DNA of 13,623 nucleotides. Origin: Rhodospirillales bacterium. GTDB lineage: Bacteria > Pseudomonadota > Alphaproteobacteria > QKFK01 > SZUA-500. Positions 6,834 to 13,623 of the stretch are shown here, piece after piece (the stretch's first letter is position 1; the number at the start of each line of letters is the position of its first letter). The stretch lies in the NCBI GenBank assembly GCA_003252195.1, contig QKFK01000060.1, positions 1-13,623 on the forward strand, in the 5' to 3' direction. The notes under the pieces are model-generated. The model was not told where the DNA came from and did no database searches. It worked only from the letters and a program-made list of their open reading frames with translations. The position numbers were made by a program, and so were the translations under genes.

Positions 6834-7172
6834 CTATTCTTCTTCATTAAATCTGTTGCTAATCAAATCTGTAAGAGCAGTTACAGCTTCTTGAGCCTGT
6901 GTTCCACTTGCTTTTACAACAACATCTGTACCTTTAGATGCTGCAAGCATCATCAAACCCATAATTGAGCGACCACACACAACGTGAGTATCTTTTTGAA
7001 CCGCAACATTTGCCTCATACTCGCCTGCCAATTTTACAAAAGCAGCTGCGGCTCTTGCGTGCAATCCTTTTTGGTTGCAAATAGTGGCTGTTTTTTCAAT
7101 ATCAAAAACTGCATTCTCAATATTATCGCTAGCAAAAATATCATCCATGCAACTACACACTTTCATATCCAT
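6834..7172 (-). CDS. ptsH: HPr phosphocarrier protein with N-terminal extension
   Basis: HPr carries phosphate from Enzyme I to EIIA. The core beginning near residue 27 has the active-site motif NQKGLHARAAAAF, with H38 equivalent to His15. CGRSIMGLMMLAASKG has S69 equivalent to Ser46, the residue modified by HPr kinase; both are offset by exactly 23. The presence of this serine fits the hprK gene upstream. At 112 residues it is about 23 longer than a typical HPr. The extra N-terminus contains CSC at 6-8 and many acidic residues. The start at 7172 is backed by AGGAG 8 nt upstream, overlapping the EIIA stop; in-frame ATGs at residues 3 and 9 have poorer spacing. The gene sits between EIIA (5-nt gap) and Enzyme I (9-nt gap), so the three are probably translated from one message. 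Confidence 0.95.
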   Translation of the reverse strand: MDMKVCSCMDDIFASDNIENAVFDIEKTATICNQKGLHARAAAAFVKLAGEYEANVAVQKDTHVVCGRSIMGLMMLAASKGTDVVVKASGTQAQEAVTALTDLISNRFNEEE

Positions 7173-7177
7173 TATTC

Positions 7178-7582
7178 TTACTCCTGAGCCAACAATCTAG
7201 AAGCTACATTAATATATTTTCTTCCTGCTTCTTGAGCGCTGACTACCGCTTCTTCTAAGCTTACACCCGTGTTTCTTACACTTGCGAGTTTAATCAACAT
7301 TGGCAAGTTAACCCCTGCAATTACCTCAACCTTAGCCTTATCCATAATTGATATAGCAAGATTAGATGGGGTTCCCCCAAACATATCTGTTAGCACAACG
7401 GTACCCTCATCAGAAGTAACGCTTTTAACGCTATCTAAAATATTTTGACGGCGCATTTCCATATCATCTTCAGGACCAATACAAACTGAAGAGACGTTAT
7501 CTTGCTTGCCAACCACATGCTCCATAGCAGCAATAAGCTCTAACGCCAAATTTCCGTGTGTTACAAGAACCATTCCTATCAT
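7178..7582 (-). CDS. manX: PTS EIIA component, mannose family
   Basis: This 134-residue protein is a stand-alone EIIA of the mannose (EIIA-Man) superfamily, the phosphate acceptor after HPr. H9 in VTHGNLA is the predicted phosphorylated histidine. TDMFGGTPSNLA (65-76) forms the active-site loop, and AGVNLPMLIKL (89-99) is a family signature. No EIIB, EIIC or EIID gene is present nearby, so it probably acts as a regulatory endpoint of the relay, as in rhizobial PTS-Ntr clusters, rather than in sugar uptake. The start ATG has an AAGGGA Shine-Dalgarno sequence that overlaps the rapZ stop region; the gap is 10 nt. The target protein or process it controls is not evident from the sequence. Confidence 0.94.
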   Translation of the reverse strand: MIGMVLVTHGNLALELIAAMEHVVGKQDNVSSVCIGPEDDMEMRRQNILDSVKSVTSDEGTVVLTDMFGGTPSNLAISIMDKAKVEVIAGVNLPMLIKLASVRNTGVSLEEAVVSAQEAGRKYINVASRLLAQE

Positions 7583-7592
7583 ATTTATTCCC

Positions 7593-8546
7593 TTATACTA
7601 AACCGAGCTTTTCAAGCTCTCGGTGCTTTAGATTAATCCTTTTTCTATTTTTTTCCAGATATTTTGCAAGTTTAGATGCAACAAATACCGAGCGATGCTT
7701 GCCACCAGTGCAACCAACCGCTATATTCAAGCTGTTTTTTCCCTCTTTTTGGTATAAAGGGATTAATGGCTCAACCAAATTGATGAGCGAATCATAAAAT
7801 GGCTGAAAATGCTTGTCTTTAGCTATATATTCGGCCACAGCCTCTTCTAGCCCTGTATGTTCTCTGAGTTTTTCAACATAATATGGGTTTTTTAAAAACC
7901 TTACATCAAAAACCAAATCTGCCTCACGAGGAATGCCTTTTTTGAAAGAGAATGATGTTATCAATATTGGCATTTCCGAGCTTGTTTCATTGCCGAAACA
8001 AATGTTAAGCATATTTTTAAGCTCTCCAAAATTAAGATCTGACGTATCTAAAATTGTATCCGCTATTTCTTTAATTTCTGCGAGTTTCTCTCTTTCTAAG
8101 GCAATACAATCATTTAAGCTCATATCTCTAGACATTGGGTGAGAGCGCCTAGTTTCTTTGTATCTCTTAATCAACACAGAATCATCACAATCTAAAAACA
8201 GTACTTTTACATCAGACTCTGTATCGTTTTTTTCTTTTGCTATAAATTCTTTAATTTCAGATGACGTAAAACCTCTAGTTCTTGCGTCAATTCCAACCAC
8301 AATTGGTTTTGATAAATCTTCTTCGTTTTCAATAGAAGCACCCAGCATTTTTAATAAAGACGGTTGGTTTCTTTTACGCCCTTTTCTATCTATTTCTTGG
8401 CGCATAAAAACTTTGAACAATGAAAGGGGAACATTATCAAAAACCTCAAAACCCATATCCTCAAAACAAGCAAGAGAAGAACCTCGACCAGCTCCAGACA
8501 TTCCTGTAACCAATATTATTTTTAGGACATCGTTATTCTCAGCCAT
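7593..8546 (-). CDS. rapZ: RapZ/YvcJ-family nucleotide-binding RNA adaptor
   Basis: The 317-residue protein matches RapZ over its length. In E. coli, RapZ binds glucosamine-6-phosphate and guides RNase E to the small RNA GlmZ. The N-terminal P-loop domain reads VTGMSGAGRGSS (13-24), followed by ACFEDMGFEVFDNVPLSLF. The middle has VVGIDARTRGF and VLFLDCDDSVLIKRYKETRRSHP. The C-terminal domain has LVFDVRFLKNPYY and GCTGGKHRS (278-286), including T280, G281 and R285, equivalent to the sugar-phosphate-binding residues of E. coli RapZ. The P-loop lacks the normal lysine and following Ser/Thr (GR-G instead of GK-S/T), so ATP/GTP hydrolysis may be impaired. The ATG overlaps the 3' end of hprK by 8 nt, with GAGGGG just upstream, suggesting coupled translation. 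Whether it regulates RNA in this organism is inference. Confidence 0.93.
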   Translation of the reverse strand: MAENNDVLKIILVTGMSGAGRGSSLACFEDMGFEVFDNVPLSLFKVFMRQEIDRKGRKRNQPSLLKMLGASIENEEDLSKPIVVGIDARTRGFTSSEIKEFIAKEKNDTESDVKVLFLDCDDSVLIKRYKETRRSHPMSRDMSLNDCIALEREKLAEIKEIADTILDTSDLNFGELKNMLNICFGNETSSEMPILITSFSFKKGIPREADLVFDVRFLKNPYYVEKLREHTGLEEAVAEYIAKDKHFQPFYDSLINLVEPLIPLYQKEGKNSLNIAVGCTGGKHRSVFVASKLAKYLEKNRKRINLKHRELEKLGLV

Positions 8547-8997
8547 TTTTCCCCTCTAAAACACCATCAAAAATTGCTTCTTTTCCCTGCAGAATACTAA
8601 TTACTGTTTTCAGTTTTTCTACCGCTGAAACCTCAAAAGGATAAAGCCTTATATGTTTTAACATTACACCACAAATGTTGCAAACCTCTTCTTTAGGAAT
8701 TCGAGATATTTTATCGCTTTTTTCCATATCAACAACCAATGATATCTTAGCTTTATTAATATACTCTTTTTTCACTATCCCAACACCTCTAACCTCAATC
8801 AACCCTCTTATGTTTTCAGGAGAAGTTGCGACAATAGAATCTTCTTCTTTTTCAAGCACGACAATGTCATCAGAAACCAGTTTTGCTCCACTATAAATAC
8901 ACCTTAAAGCAAAATCTGACTTTCCAGAACCTGATGCTCCTCTTAAAAGGACGCCAACACCCATAATTTCAAAACATGTTCCGTGAATTTCGCTCAT
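8539..8997 (-). CDS. hprK: HPr kinase/phosphorylase, short alphaproteobacterial form
   Basis: HprK phosphorylates HPr on the regulatory serine, and in some species reverses this. At 152 residues only the C-terminal catalytic domain is present; Firmicutes enzymes are about 310 residues, and the short form is usual in Alphaproteobacteria. The Walker A motif is GASGSGKS (20-27), with a following LVSDD (40-44). The family signature region IRGLIEVRGVGI (63-74) is intact. An early histidine, H5 in IHGTC, is also typical. The ATG follows the chvG stop after a single base, with AAGG 7 nt upstream, so translation is probably coupled. The substrate, HPr with S69, is encoded three genes downstream. The extra cysteines in EEVCNICG (104-110) are not a known HprK feature. 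Confidence 0.95.
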   Translation of the reverse strand: MSEIHGTCFEIMGVGVLLRGASGSGKSDFALRCIYSGAKLVSDDIVVLEKEEDSIVATSPENIRGLIEVRGVGIVKKEYINKAKISLVVDMEKSDKISRIPKEEVCNICGVMLKHIRLYPFEVSAVEKLKTVISILQGKEAIFDGVLEGKNG

Positions 8998-8998
8998 G

Positions 8999-10744
8999 TT
9001 ACAACCTTGGCACAGAAATAATAAATCTGGCTCCTTTAATTTCGCCGTCCCTTATTATGTTTTCTGCCCTTATTTTTCCACCGACTGCTTTTATAATCTG
9101 CTTACATATAGCCAAACCCAACCCAGAATGGAAACCAAAGCTATCTTTTTTGCTTCTTTCGCTATAAAAACGCTGGAAAATAGCTTTTTCTTTACCTAAA
9201 GCAAACCCACTACCATTGTCTTCAAAATATATTCTGATAAAATCGCCAGCCTTGTTGGCTCTTATAGTTATTTGACCTTCTTCATCTGGTGTAAATCCTA
9301 TTGCATTGCTCAAAAGATTATCTACCACCTGAGAAAAACGCCTTCTAGAACACAATATTTTGGTTTTTTCAACTTCAGCATCCCAATCAATTACATATTG
9401 CATCTTTTTATCAATTATTGGAGCAGACATGTAAGCCTCAACAATTGAAACAACCAGTTTTTTAACCTCTATTTCTTCTTTTTCATCACGTCTTGATAAC
9501 TCACTATCAATACGTGATAGATTAGAAATATCCGTAATTAACCTATTCATCCTATCAACATCGTCTTTTATGATGTTTAATAATGTTTCTTTCTTATCTT
9601 CTTGCTTTACCACCGCCAATGTTTCTATAGCACTTTGAATAGACGACAATGGATTTTTAAGCTCGTGGGCAACATCTGCCGCAAATTGCTCTATTTTACC
9701 CAGTCTTTCTTGAATAGATGCCACCATCGATTTTAGAGTAAAAGACAATGTGCCGATTTCGTCTTGGCGTATCATTAGCTGAGTAAATTCGGCAGAGCCA
9801 TCGCCTTTTTTAAGATGCACATTTTTTGCCACTCTAGATAACCTAGATAATGGCCCCAAAATTGTTGAGGAAAGATAAAGTGAAATTATGCCTGTTCCAA
9901 TTAAAGTATATATGAATAATATTAGAACAGTTTCTCGAACATCTAATAAATCATCTTGAATTTTATCTAATGATGTATCCGCTAGAAGAACTCCGATATT
10001 TTGATTAACAAACTTTATCGGCACCGCCAATGATAGCACCTTACCTTTATGCGCATTATAGCGTAATGTGTAGTATCTATCCCCTAATTTAATAGCCGTA
10101 CTTGCCTCTTCTATATCCGATAGATTGTCTATTCTATCTATGTACTTTCTAATTCTGTATGAATCAAAATGTTCAACCATAAAATTTTTATATGTCGTGA
10201 TTATATATCTTAACAAATCACCATATTGTTTTTCTTTAGGGAACGCCTCTTCTTCAAAATCAAATGGCAAAACATATTTACTATCCGCCTTCTGTGTCCC
10301 ATCTGCTCCAAAAACTCTATATCGCACACTTTTATCCCCGATATAGTTTTTCAATATGAAGCGAGTATCGTCTGCAGATATTTTATACAAAGCATCATAA
10401 TTACCACCATTAACAACACTTACCTCTCTAGAGTTGGGCGTGAAAACTGGATTTTCTTTTTTTGCCTCAATATCCAAACTTTTTTGAGGGTCATTTATTG
10501 TTACATATTCAATCTCAAGAGCATTTTGCTTAATTGCATTAACAATTTGCTCAGATCTAGCAAACAAATGTTCAGCCTCAGAATTAATCAGTGTTTTTTC
10601 ATAATTATCAGAGATAATCATACCAACAAATAAAGCAAGCGGACCAATAAGATTAACCACCAACACTTTTAATGCTAGTTTTGATTGAAACAGAGCCTTA
10701 AATGAATCGCCAATTTCATAAAAAAATTTGGTTATTTTATTCAT
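8999..10744 (-). CDS. chvG: Sensor histidine kinase, ChvG/ExoS type
   Basis: This is a 581-residue inner-membrane kinase. The first membrane helix lies at about 25-45 and the second at about 272-294, leaving a periplasmic sensor domain of about 225 residues, as in ChvG/ExoS. A HAMP linker follows (around 295-348). The HisKA box is FAADVAHELKNPLSS with phospho-acceptor H360. The ATPase domain has NLLSN (476-480), EDNGSGF (508-514) and SGLGLAICKQII (540-551). All catalytic boxes look intact, so it should be active. In rhizobia and Agrobacterium, ChvG responds to acid and envelope stress and is restrained by a periplasmic repressor, ExoR; no exoR-like gene is visible here. The ATG begins 8 nt after the chvI stop and has only a weak Shine-Dalgarno sequence, so translation probably depends on coupling to chvI. 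Confidence 0.93.
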   Translation of the reverse strand: MNKITKFFYEIGDSFKALFQSKLALKVLVVNLIGPLALFVGMIISDNYEKTLINSEAEHLFARSEQIVNAIKQNALEIEYVTINDPQKSLDIEAKKENPVFTPNSREVSVVNGGNYDALYKISADDTRFILKNYIGDKSVRYRVFGADGTQKADSKYVLPFDFEEEAFPKEKQYGDLLRYIITTYKNFMVEHFDSYRIRKYIDRIDNLSDIEEASTAIKLGDRYYTLRYNAHKGKVLSLAVPIKFVNQNIGVLLADTSLDKIQDDLLDVRETVLILFIYTLIGTGIISLYLSSTILGPLSRLSRVAKNVHLKKGDGSAEFTQLMIRQDEIGTLSFTLKSMVASIQERLGKIEQFAADVAHELKNPLSSIQSAIETLAVVKQEDKKETLLNIIKDDVDRMNRLITDISNLSRIDSELSRRDEKEEIEVKKLVVSIVEAYMSAPIIDKKMQYVIDWDAEVEKTKILCSRRRFSQVVDNLLSNAIGFTPDEEGQITIRANKAGDFIRIYFEDNGSGFALGKEKAIFQRFYSERSKKDSFGFHSGLGLAICKQIIKAVGGKIRAENIIRDGEIKGARFIISVPRL

Positions 10745-10752
10745 CTTTATAT

Positions 10753-11442
10753 TTACTCAACCTTGTATTTGTAGCCAGCCCCGTAAAGCGTTTGAATGGC
10801 ATCATAATCTTCATCTATATTTTTAAATTTTTTGCGTAACCTTTTAACATGACTATCAACAGTCCTATCATCTGTAAAACTGTCTTCGCCATATACTTCG
10901 CTTATTAGCTGCTCACGAGTTTTAACAACTCCAGGTCTGGTCGCGATACTTTTTAGTAGCATAATTTCTGTAACGGTAAGCGTAATCTCTGTGCCTTTCC
11001 ATTTACAAATAAGTTTTTCAAAATCAATAAATAAAGACCCTTGTTCTAGCGTGTCAGCCTCTTTTATAGAAACAGATTCCGCATCAAGTCTTTTTAGTAA
11101 TGTTTTGATTCTTGCTATCAACAATTTTTGAGAAAATGGCTTAGTTATATAATCATCTGCTCCACAAACAAACCCTTCTAGCTGATCATCTTCTTCTGAT
11201 TTGCTCGTAAGCATTATTATAGGAAATTTATATTTTTCTCTGACTTTTCTTAATAATTCCATGCCGTCCATTTTAGGCATTTTAATATCAAGAATAGCCA
11301 AATCTGGTTGCTGAGTAATTATGGCATTATACGCATCAATCCCGTTGTTAAAAGAAGCTATTTCGTACCCTTCTTCCTCTAACGCCATTGTTTCTGACAT
11401 AACTATATTTTCATCATCATCAACTATATAAATTTTTTTCAT
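10753..11442 (-). CDS. chvI: Response regulator, OmpR/PhoB family, ChvI type
   Basis: The 229-residue DNA-binding regulator pairs with the adjacent kinase. The receiver domain (1-115) has acidic residues D8 and D9, phospho-acceptor D52 in LAILDIKMPKMDG, T79 and K101 in ITKPFS. The OmpR-type winged helix (about 130-229) includes the recognition-helix region DRTVDSHVKRLRKKF and the terminal hairpin TLYGAGYKYKVE. ChvI regulators control envelope, motility, exopolysaccharide and acid responses in Alphaproteobacteria. The position directly upstream of chvG and the HprK/PTS genes supports the ChvI call over a generic OmpR regulator. The gene follows rlmN after 59 nt, the largest gap in the leftward run. 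A TAGAAT -10-like hexamer at 11477-11482 could provide an operon promoter, but no convincing -35 accompanies it. The AAGGGG ribosome site is about 11 nt from the ATG, rather far. Confidence 0.94.
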   Translation of the reverse strand: MKKIYIVDDDENIVMSETMALEEEGYEIASFNNGIDAYNAIITQQPDLAILDIKMPKMDGMELLRKVREKYKFPIIMLTSKSEEDDQLEGFVCGADDYITKPFSQKLLIARIKTLLKRLDAESVSIKEADTLEQGSLFIDFEKLICKWKGTEITLTVTEIMLLKSIATRPGVVKTREQLISEVYGEDSFTDDRTVDSHVKRLRKKFKNIDEDYDAIQTLYGAGYKYKVE

Positions 11443-11501
11443 GCAAACTTTTACCCCTTAGCCTATCACCGCTTTGATTCTAGCATAAAAAACAATCTTT
11501 T

Positions 11502-12557
11502 CTATCCTTCTTTATTAACTTTTGCTTTTAATTGTCCGCATGCCGCCATTATGTCTTGCCCTCTTGAAACTCTAACTGGGGCTGCATATCCTGCTTTTTC
11601 TAAAATTGCTGCAAAAGCTCTAATTTTATTCATTGAAGATGATTTAAACTCTGAACCTGGCCATGCATTAAAAGGTATTAGATTAAATTTAACCCCCATA
11701 CCTCTAACCAATGATATAAGTTCTTTAGCGTGCTCTGGTCCGTCATTAATTCCATCAAGCATGATATATTCCATCGTAATATAATGACTTATAGTTTTTT
11801 GATATTCTTTGCATGCTCCGATTATTTCTTCTATTGGATATTTTTTAGTAATCGGCATTATTTTTTCGCGAATCTCATTATTGGGTGCGTGCAAGCTAAT
11901 AGCTAGTTTTGTCCCCAAATCACTGGCTGCTTTTGCAATATATGGAACAATCCCTGAAGTTGAAACTGTAATACGGCGCTTTGATATAGCTAAGCCATCG
12001 CCATCCATAATAATCTTAAGAGCCTTCACGGTGTTTTCATAATTATTAAATGGTTCCCCCATACCCATAACCACAATATTTGACAATAATCTGGTATCAT
12101 TAACTGGACTAGGCCATTCGCCATATGAATCTCTTGCGACCATAAATTGCGAAACAATTTCACCTGACGTAAGGTTTCTTTCTATTTTTTGACTTCCTGT
12201 ATGGCAAAATTTGCACCCAACCGCACAACCTACTTGCGTTGAGACACAAACAGCGCCTCTATCTTCTTCTGGAATGTAAACGCTTTCTACTCTTTTGCCA
12301 TCATTCATCTCTAAGAGCCATTTGCGCGTTTTATCTTCTGATGTGAGCTCTCTAACTATTGACGGTCTATCCACAGAATAGTTTTCTGCTAATCTAGCTC
12401 TAAAATCTTTTGATAACACGGTCATATCATCAAAGTTTTTTTCTCCGCGATTATAAATAGAATGCCATAATTGTCTTACTCTAAATGGCTTCTCTCCCAT
12501 GTTTTCGACTATCTCGTTTGTTAGTTCTTCTTTGCTTAAGCCGATTAAATTTATCAT
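11502..12557 (-). CDS. rlmN: 23S rRNA/tRNA adenine-C2 methyltransferase, radical SAM
   Basis: RlmN makes 2-methyladenosine at A2503 of 23S rRNA and at A37 of some tRNAs, improving translational fidelity. The 351-residue protein has the normal length. The radical-SAM cluster motif is CAVGCKFC (C111, C115, C118). C104, seven residues before it, and C340 in QDIMAACGQL match the two mechanistic cysteines of E. coli RlmN (C118 and C355). VVMGMGEPFNNYEN, ISKRRITVSTSG and KLAISLHAPNNEIR are further signatures. AACGQL at the end and CHTGSQ after the cluster favour RlmN over the resistance enzyme Cfr. The ATG has AGGA 7 nt upstream. It is the most upstream gene of the leftward run and is divergent from the OmpA-like lipoprotein gene. 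It may have its own promoter in the 167-nt gap, but none is clear on that strand. Confidence 0.97.
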   Translation of the reverse strand: MINLIGLSKEELTNEIVENMGEKPFRVRQLWHSIYNRGEKNFDDMTVLSKDFRARLAENYSVDRPSIVRELTSEDKTRKWLLEMNDGKRVESVYIPEEDRGAVCVSTQVGCAVGCKFCHTGSQKIERNLTSGEIVSQFMVARDSYGEWPSPVNDTRLLSNIVVMGMGEPFNNYENTVKALKIIMDGDGLAISKRRITVSTSGIVPYIAKAASDLGTKLAISLHAPNNEIREKIMPITKKYPIEEIIGACKEYQKTISHYITMEYIMLDGINDGPEHAKELISLVRGMGVKFNLIPFNAWPGSEFKSSSMNKIRAFAAILEKAGYAAPVRVSRGQDIMAACGQLKAKVNKEG

Positions 12558-12640
12558 CTTTGTATCCTGTGGTTATTTGCTTTTAGATAAACATAGTTTA
12601 AATTTTTGCGAATCGGTAGAAAAATTTACTTAAATCTATA

Positions 12641-12669
12641 TTGATTATATTTGAGAAGCTGTTTATATT
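12641..12669 (+). promoter_or_regulatory. Candidate sigma-70-type promoter for the OmpA-like lipoprotein
   Basis: A -35-like TTGATT (12641-12646) is separated by 17 nt from a -10-like TATATT (12664-12669). Transcription would begin near 12676, giving a leader of about 50 nt before the ATG at 12725. The match is good in spacing, but the region is AT-rich, so chance matches are common. Confidence 0.4.
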
Positions 12670-12724
12670 TATTTCTGAGGGATTATTTTATTGGTTTATT
12701 TTCGCATATAAAGGTCTTTTTATA

Positions 12725-13594
12725 ATGATGAATTTTAAGAAAGCTCTTTTTGCTGCAGTTGCTATGTCAGCAGTTACCGCTTGTAGCTCTACTTGGGATG
12801 TAGATGCAGTCAAAAACATGGAAACTAAAGGTTCTGCTTTTGATAAAGCTCTAAAGCATGAGTATACAGAGCTCGCAGCAGCCGAAAGAGACGAACATGA
12901 CTGGGCAGATACAGCTATGTTCTTAGAAAGAGCAAAAGCAGCCGCAGATGGCGCATCTCCTGCACCAGAGGCAGTTACAGCTCGTAAAATTAAAGAAAAA
13001 TATGCAGAAGAAGTTCGTGTTGCTCGCGAAAGATTAGTTAGAACTTTAGACGCAGGCACAAGAGTTACAGCTCCCGCAGATTCAGCCTCAGCACAAGCTG
13101 GCTACGAATGCTGGACACAAGAGCTTGAAGAAGATATTCAACCAGATGATATCAAATCATGCCGTGATAAATTTGACGCTGCAATGAATGTTATTGAAAG
13201 AGCGCCTGCCTCAAAAGCAGGAAAGGCTACTGCAATAACTTCACCGTCAATCGTTGTTGGAAAAAACAGATATGTTATTTACTTCTCATTTAACAGCTCA
13301 CAAGTTATGGGTGACGGAAGAGCTGTATTGAAGAAGATTGCAGATGAAGTTATCAAGAACAACATTACAGAAATCAATGTTGCTGGCTTTACTGACACAT
13401 CTGGAAAAGATGTATATAATTTAGGTCTTTCAAAATCACGTGCTAACACAGTGTTTAACGCACTCAAAAAATCTGGTCTTGAAAAACAAACTATTAACAC
13501 AAAAGCATATGGCGAGACAAATCTTGCTGTTCAAACAGCTGATGGTGTTAGAGAGCCTAGAAACCGCCGCGTTGAAATTACAATCGGCAAGTAA
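12725..13594 (+). CDS. OmpA-family peptidoglycan-binding lipoprotein
   Basis: The 289-residue product starts with a lipoprotein signal peptide (MMNFKK, then a hydrophobic stretch) ending in the lipobox VTAC with C20 as the lipidated cysteine. A charged, alanine-rich, probably helical region follows (about 25-160). It contains two cysteines (C129, C146) that could form a disulfide in the periplasm. The C-terminal OmpA domain (about 182-289) has YFSFNSSQV, GFTDTSGKDVYNLGLSKSRA and NRRVEITIG. D224 and R239 have the 15-residue spacing of the diaminopimelate-binding pair of OmpA. It is therefore likely to be an outer-membrane lipoprotein anchoring to peptidoglycan, resembling but not identical to Pal. 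The ATG at 12725 is chosen because the signal peptide starts there and AAGG lies 10 nt upstream; an adjacent ATG at 12728 is equally possible. The frame is open upstream to 12641, but that part overlaps the promoter. Confidence 0.9.
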   Translation: MMNFKKALFAAVAMSAVTACSSTWDVDAVKNMETKGSAFDKALKHEYTELAAAERDEHDWADTAMFLERAKAAADGASPAPEAVTARKIKEKYAEEVRVARERLVRTLDAGTRVTAPADSASAQAGYECWTQELEEDIQPDDIKSCRDKFDAAMNVIERAPASKAGKATAITSPSIVVGKNRYVIYFSFNSSQVMGDGRAVLKKIADEVIKNNITEINVAGFTDTSGKDVYNLGLSKSRANTVFNALKKSGLEKQTINTKAYGETNLAVQTADGVREPRNRRVEITIGK

Positions 13595-13614
13595 TATTGT
13601 TTTACAAATAAAAA

Positions 13615-13619
13615 CGGAG
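13615..13619 (+). promoter_or_regulatory. Possible ribosome binding site for a gene beyond the window
   Basis: CGGAG occurs 21 nt after the lipoprotein stop and 4 nt before the window ends. No terminator hairpin lies between, so a cotranscribed gene may start just outside. This rests on five bases and position only. Confidence 0.3.
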
Positions 13620-13623
13620 CTAT

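Noticed and set aside
12641..12724. Upstream extension of the OmpA-like protein from a TTG codon
   Set aside because: It would place a long hydrophobic stretch before a complete lipoprotein signal peptide and overlaps the likely promoter and leader.

Overview
This is an AT-rich chromosomal window that looks alphaproteobacterial. The main evidence is gene order. A minus-strand run carries a ChvI/ChvG-type two-component system, a short HPr kinase, RapZ, a mannose-family EIIA, HPr, Enzyme I and adenosylhomocysteinase. The chvI-chvG-hprK-manX-ptsH...ahcY neighbourhood is a known hallmark of Alphaproteobacteria, and the short C-terminal-only HprK is typical of that class. The standard genetic code is used; hprK, for example, ends in TGA. 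I cannot name the genus.

Layout. Positions 1-1662 (plus strand) hold the 3' part of a formylglycine-generating-enzyme-like (SUMF1/FGE) domain protein, then a 10-helix DMT/EamA transporter. A hairpin terminator at 1663-1693 separates these from a convergent TIP30/HTATIP2-like NAD(P)-binding protein (1711-2373, minus, TTG start). A ZIP-family metal transporter of the GufA type follows at 2591-3358 (plus). Next is a gene-free stretch of about 390 nt (3359-3747) holding a 14-bp perfect palindrome with a short direct repeat. From 3748 to 12557 everything reads leftwards: rlmN, chvI, chvG, hprK, rapZ, EIIA, HPr, EI, ahcY. From chvI to ahcY the gaps are 17 nt or less, or the genes overlap, so this is probably one operon. 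Divergent from rlmN, at 12725-13594 (plus), is an OmpA-domain lipoprotein with a plausible sigma-70 promoter.

How the genes work together. EI, HPr and EIIA can form a phosphorelay from PEP with no sugar-transport EIIB or EIIC in view, so it is most likely a regulatory (nitrogen-type) PTS. HprK can modify HPr on the conserved serine, which is present at residue 69. ChvG/ChvI is the envelope and acid-stress two-component system that is transcriptionally linked to this PTS in rhizobia. RapZ is a GlcN6P-sensing RNA-binding adaptor in enterics; its role here is inferred only from homology. AhcY recycles S-adenosylhomocysteine, and RlmN is an SAM-dependent RNA methyltransferase.

I found no mobile element, CRISPR array, RNA gene or defence island. 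Most of the window is ordinary core genome. The points worth a second look are small: departures from consensus in the RapZ P-loop and the EI phospho-histidine motif, an EI without a GAF domain sitting inside the cluster, an N-terminally extended HPr, a short-form AhcY, and the palindromic element near 3654-3722.
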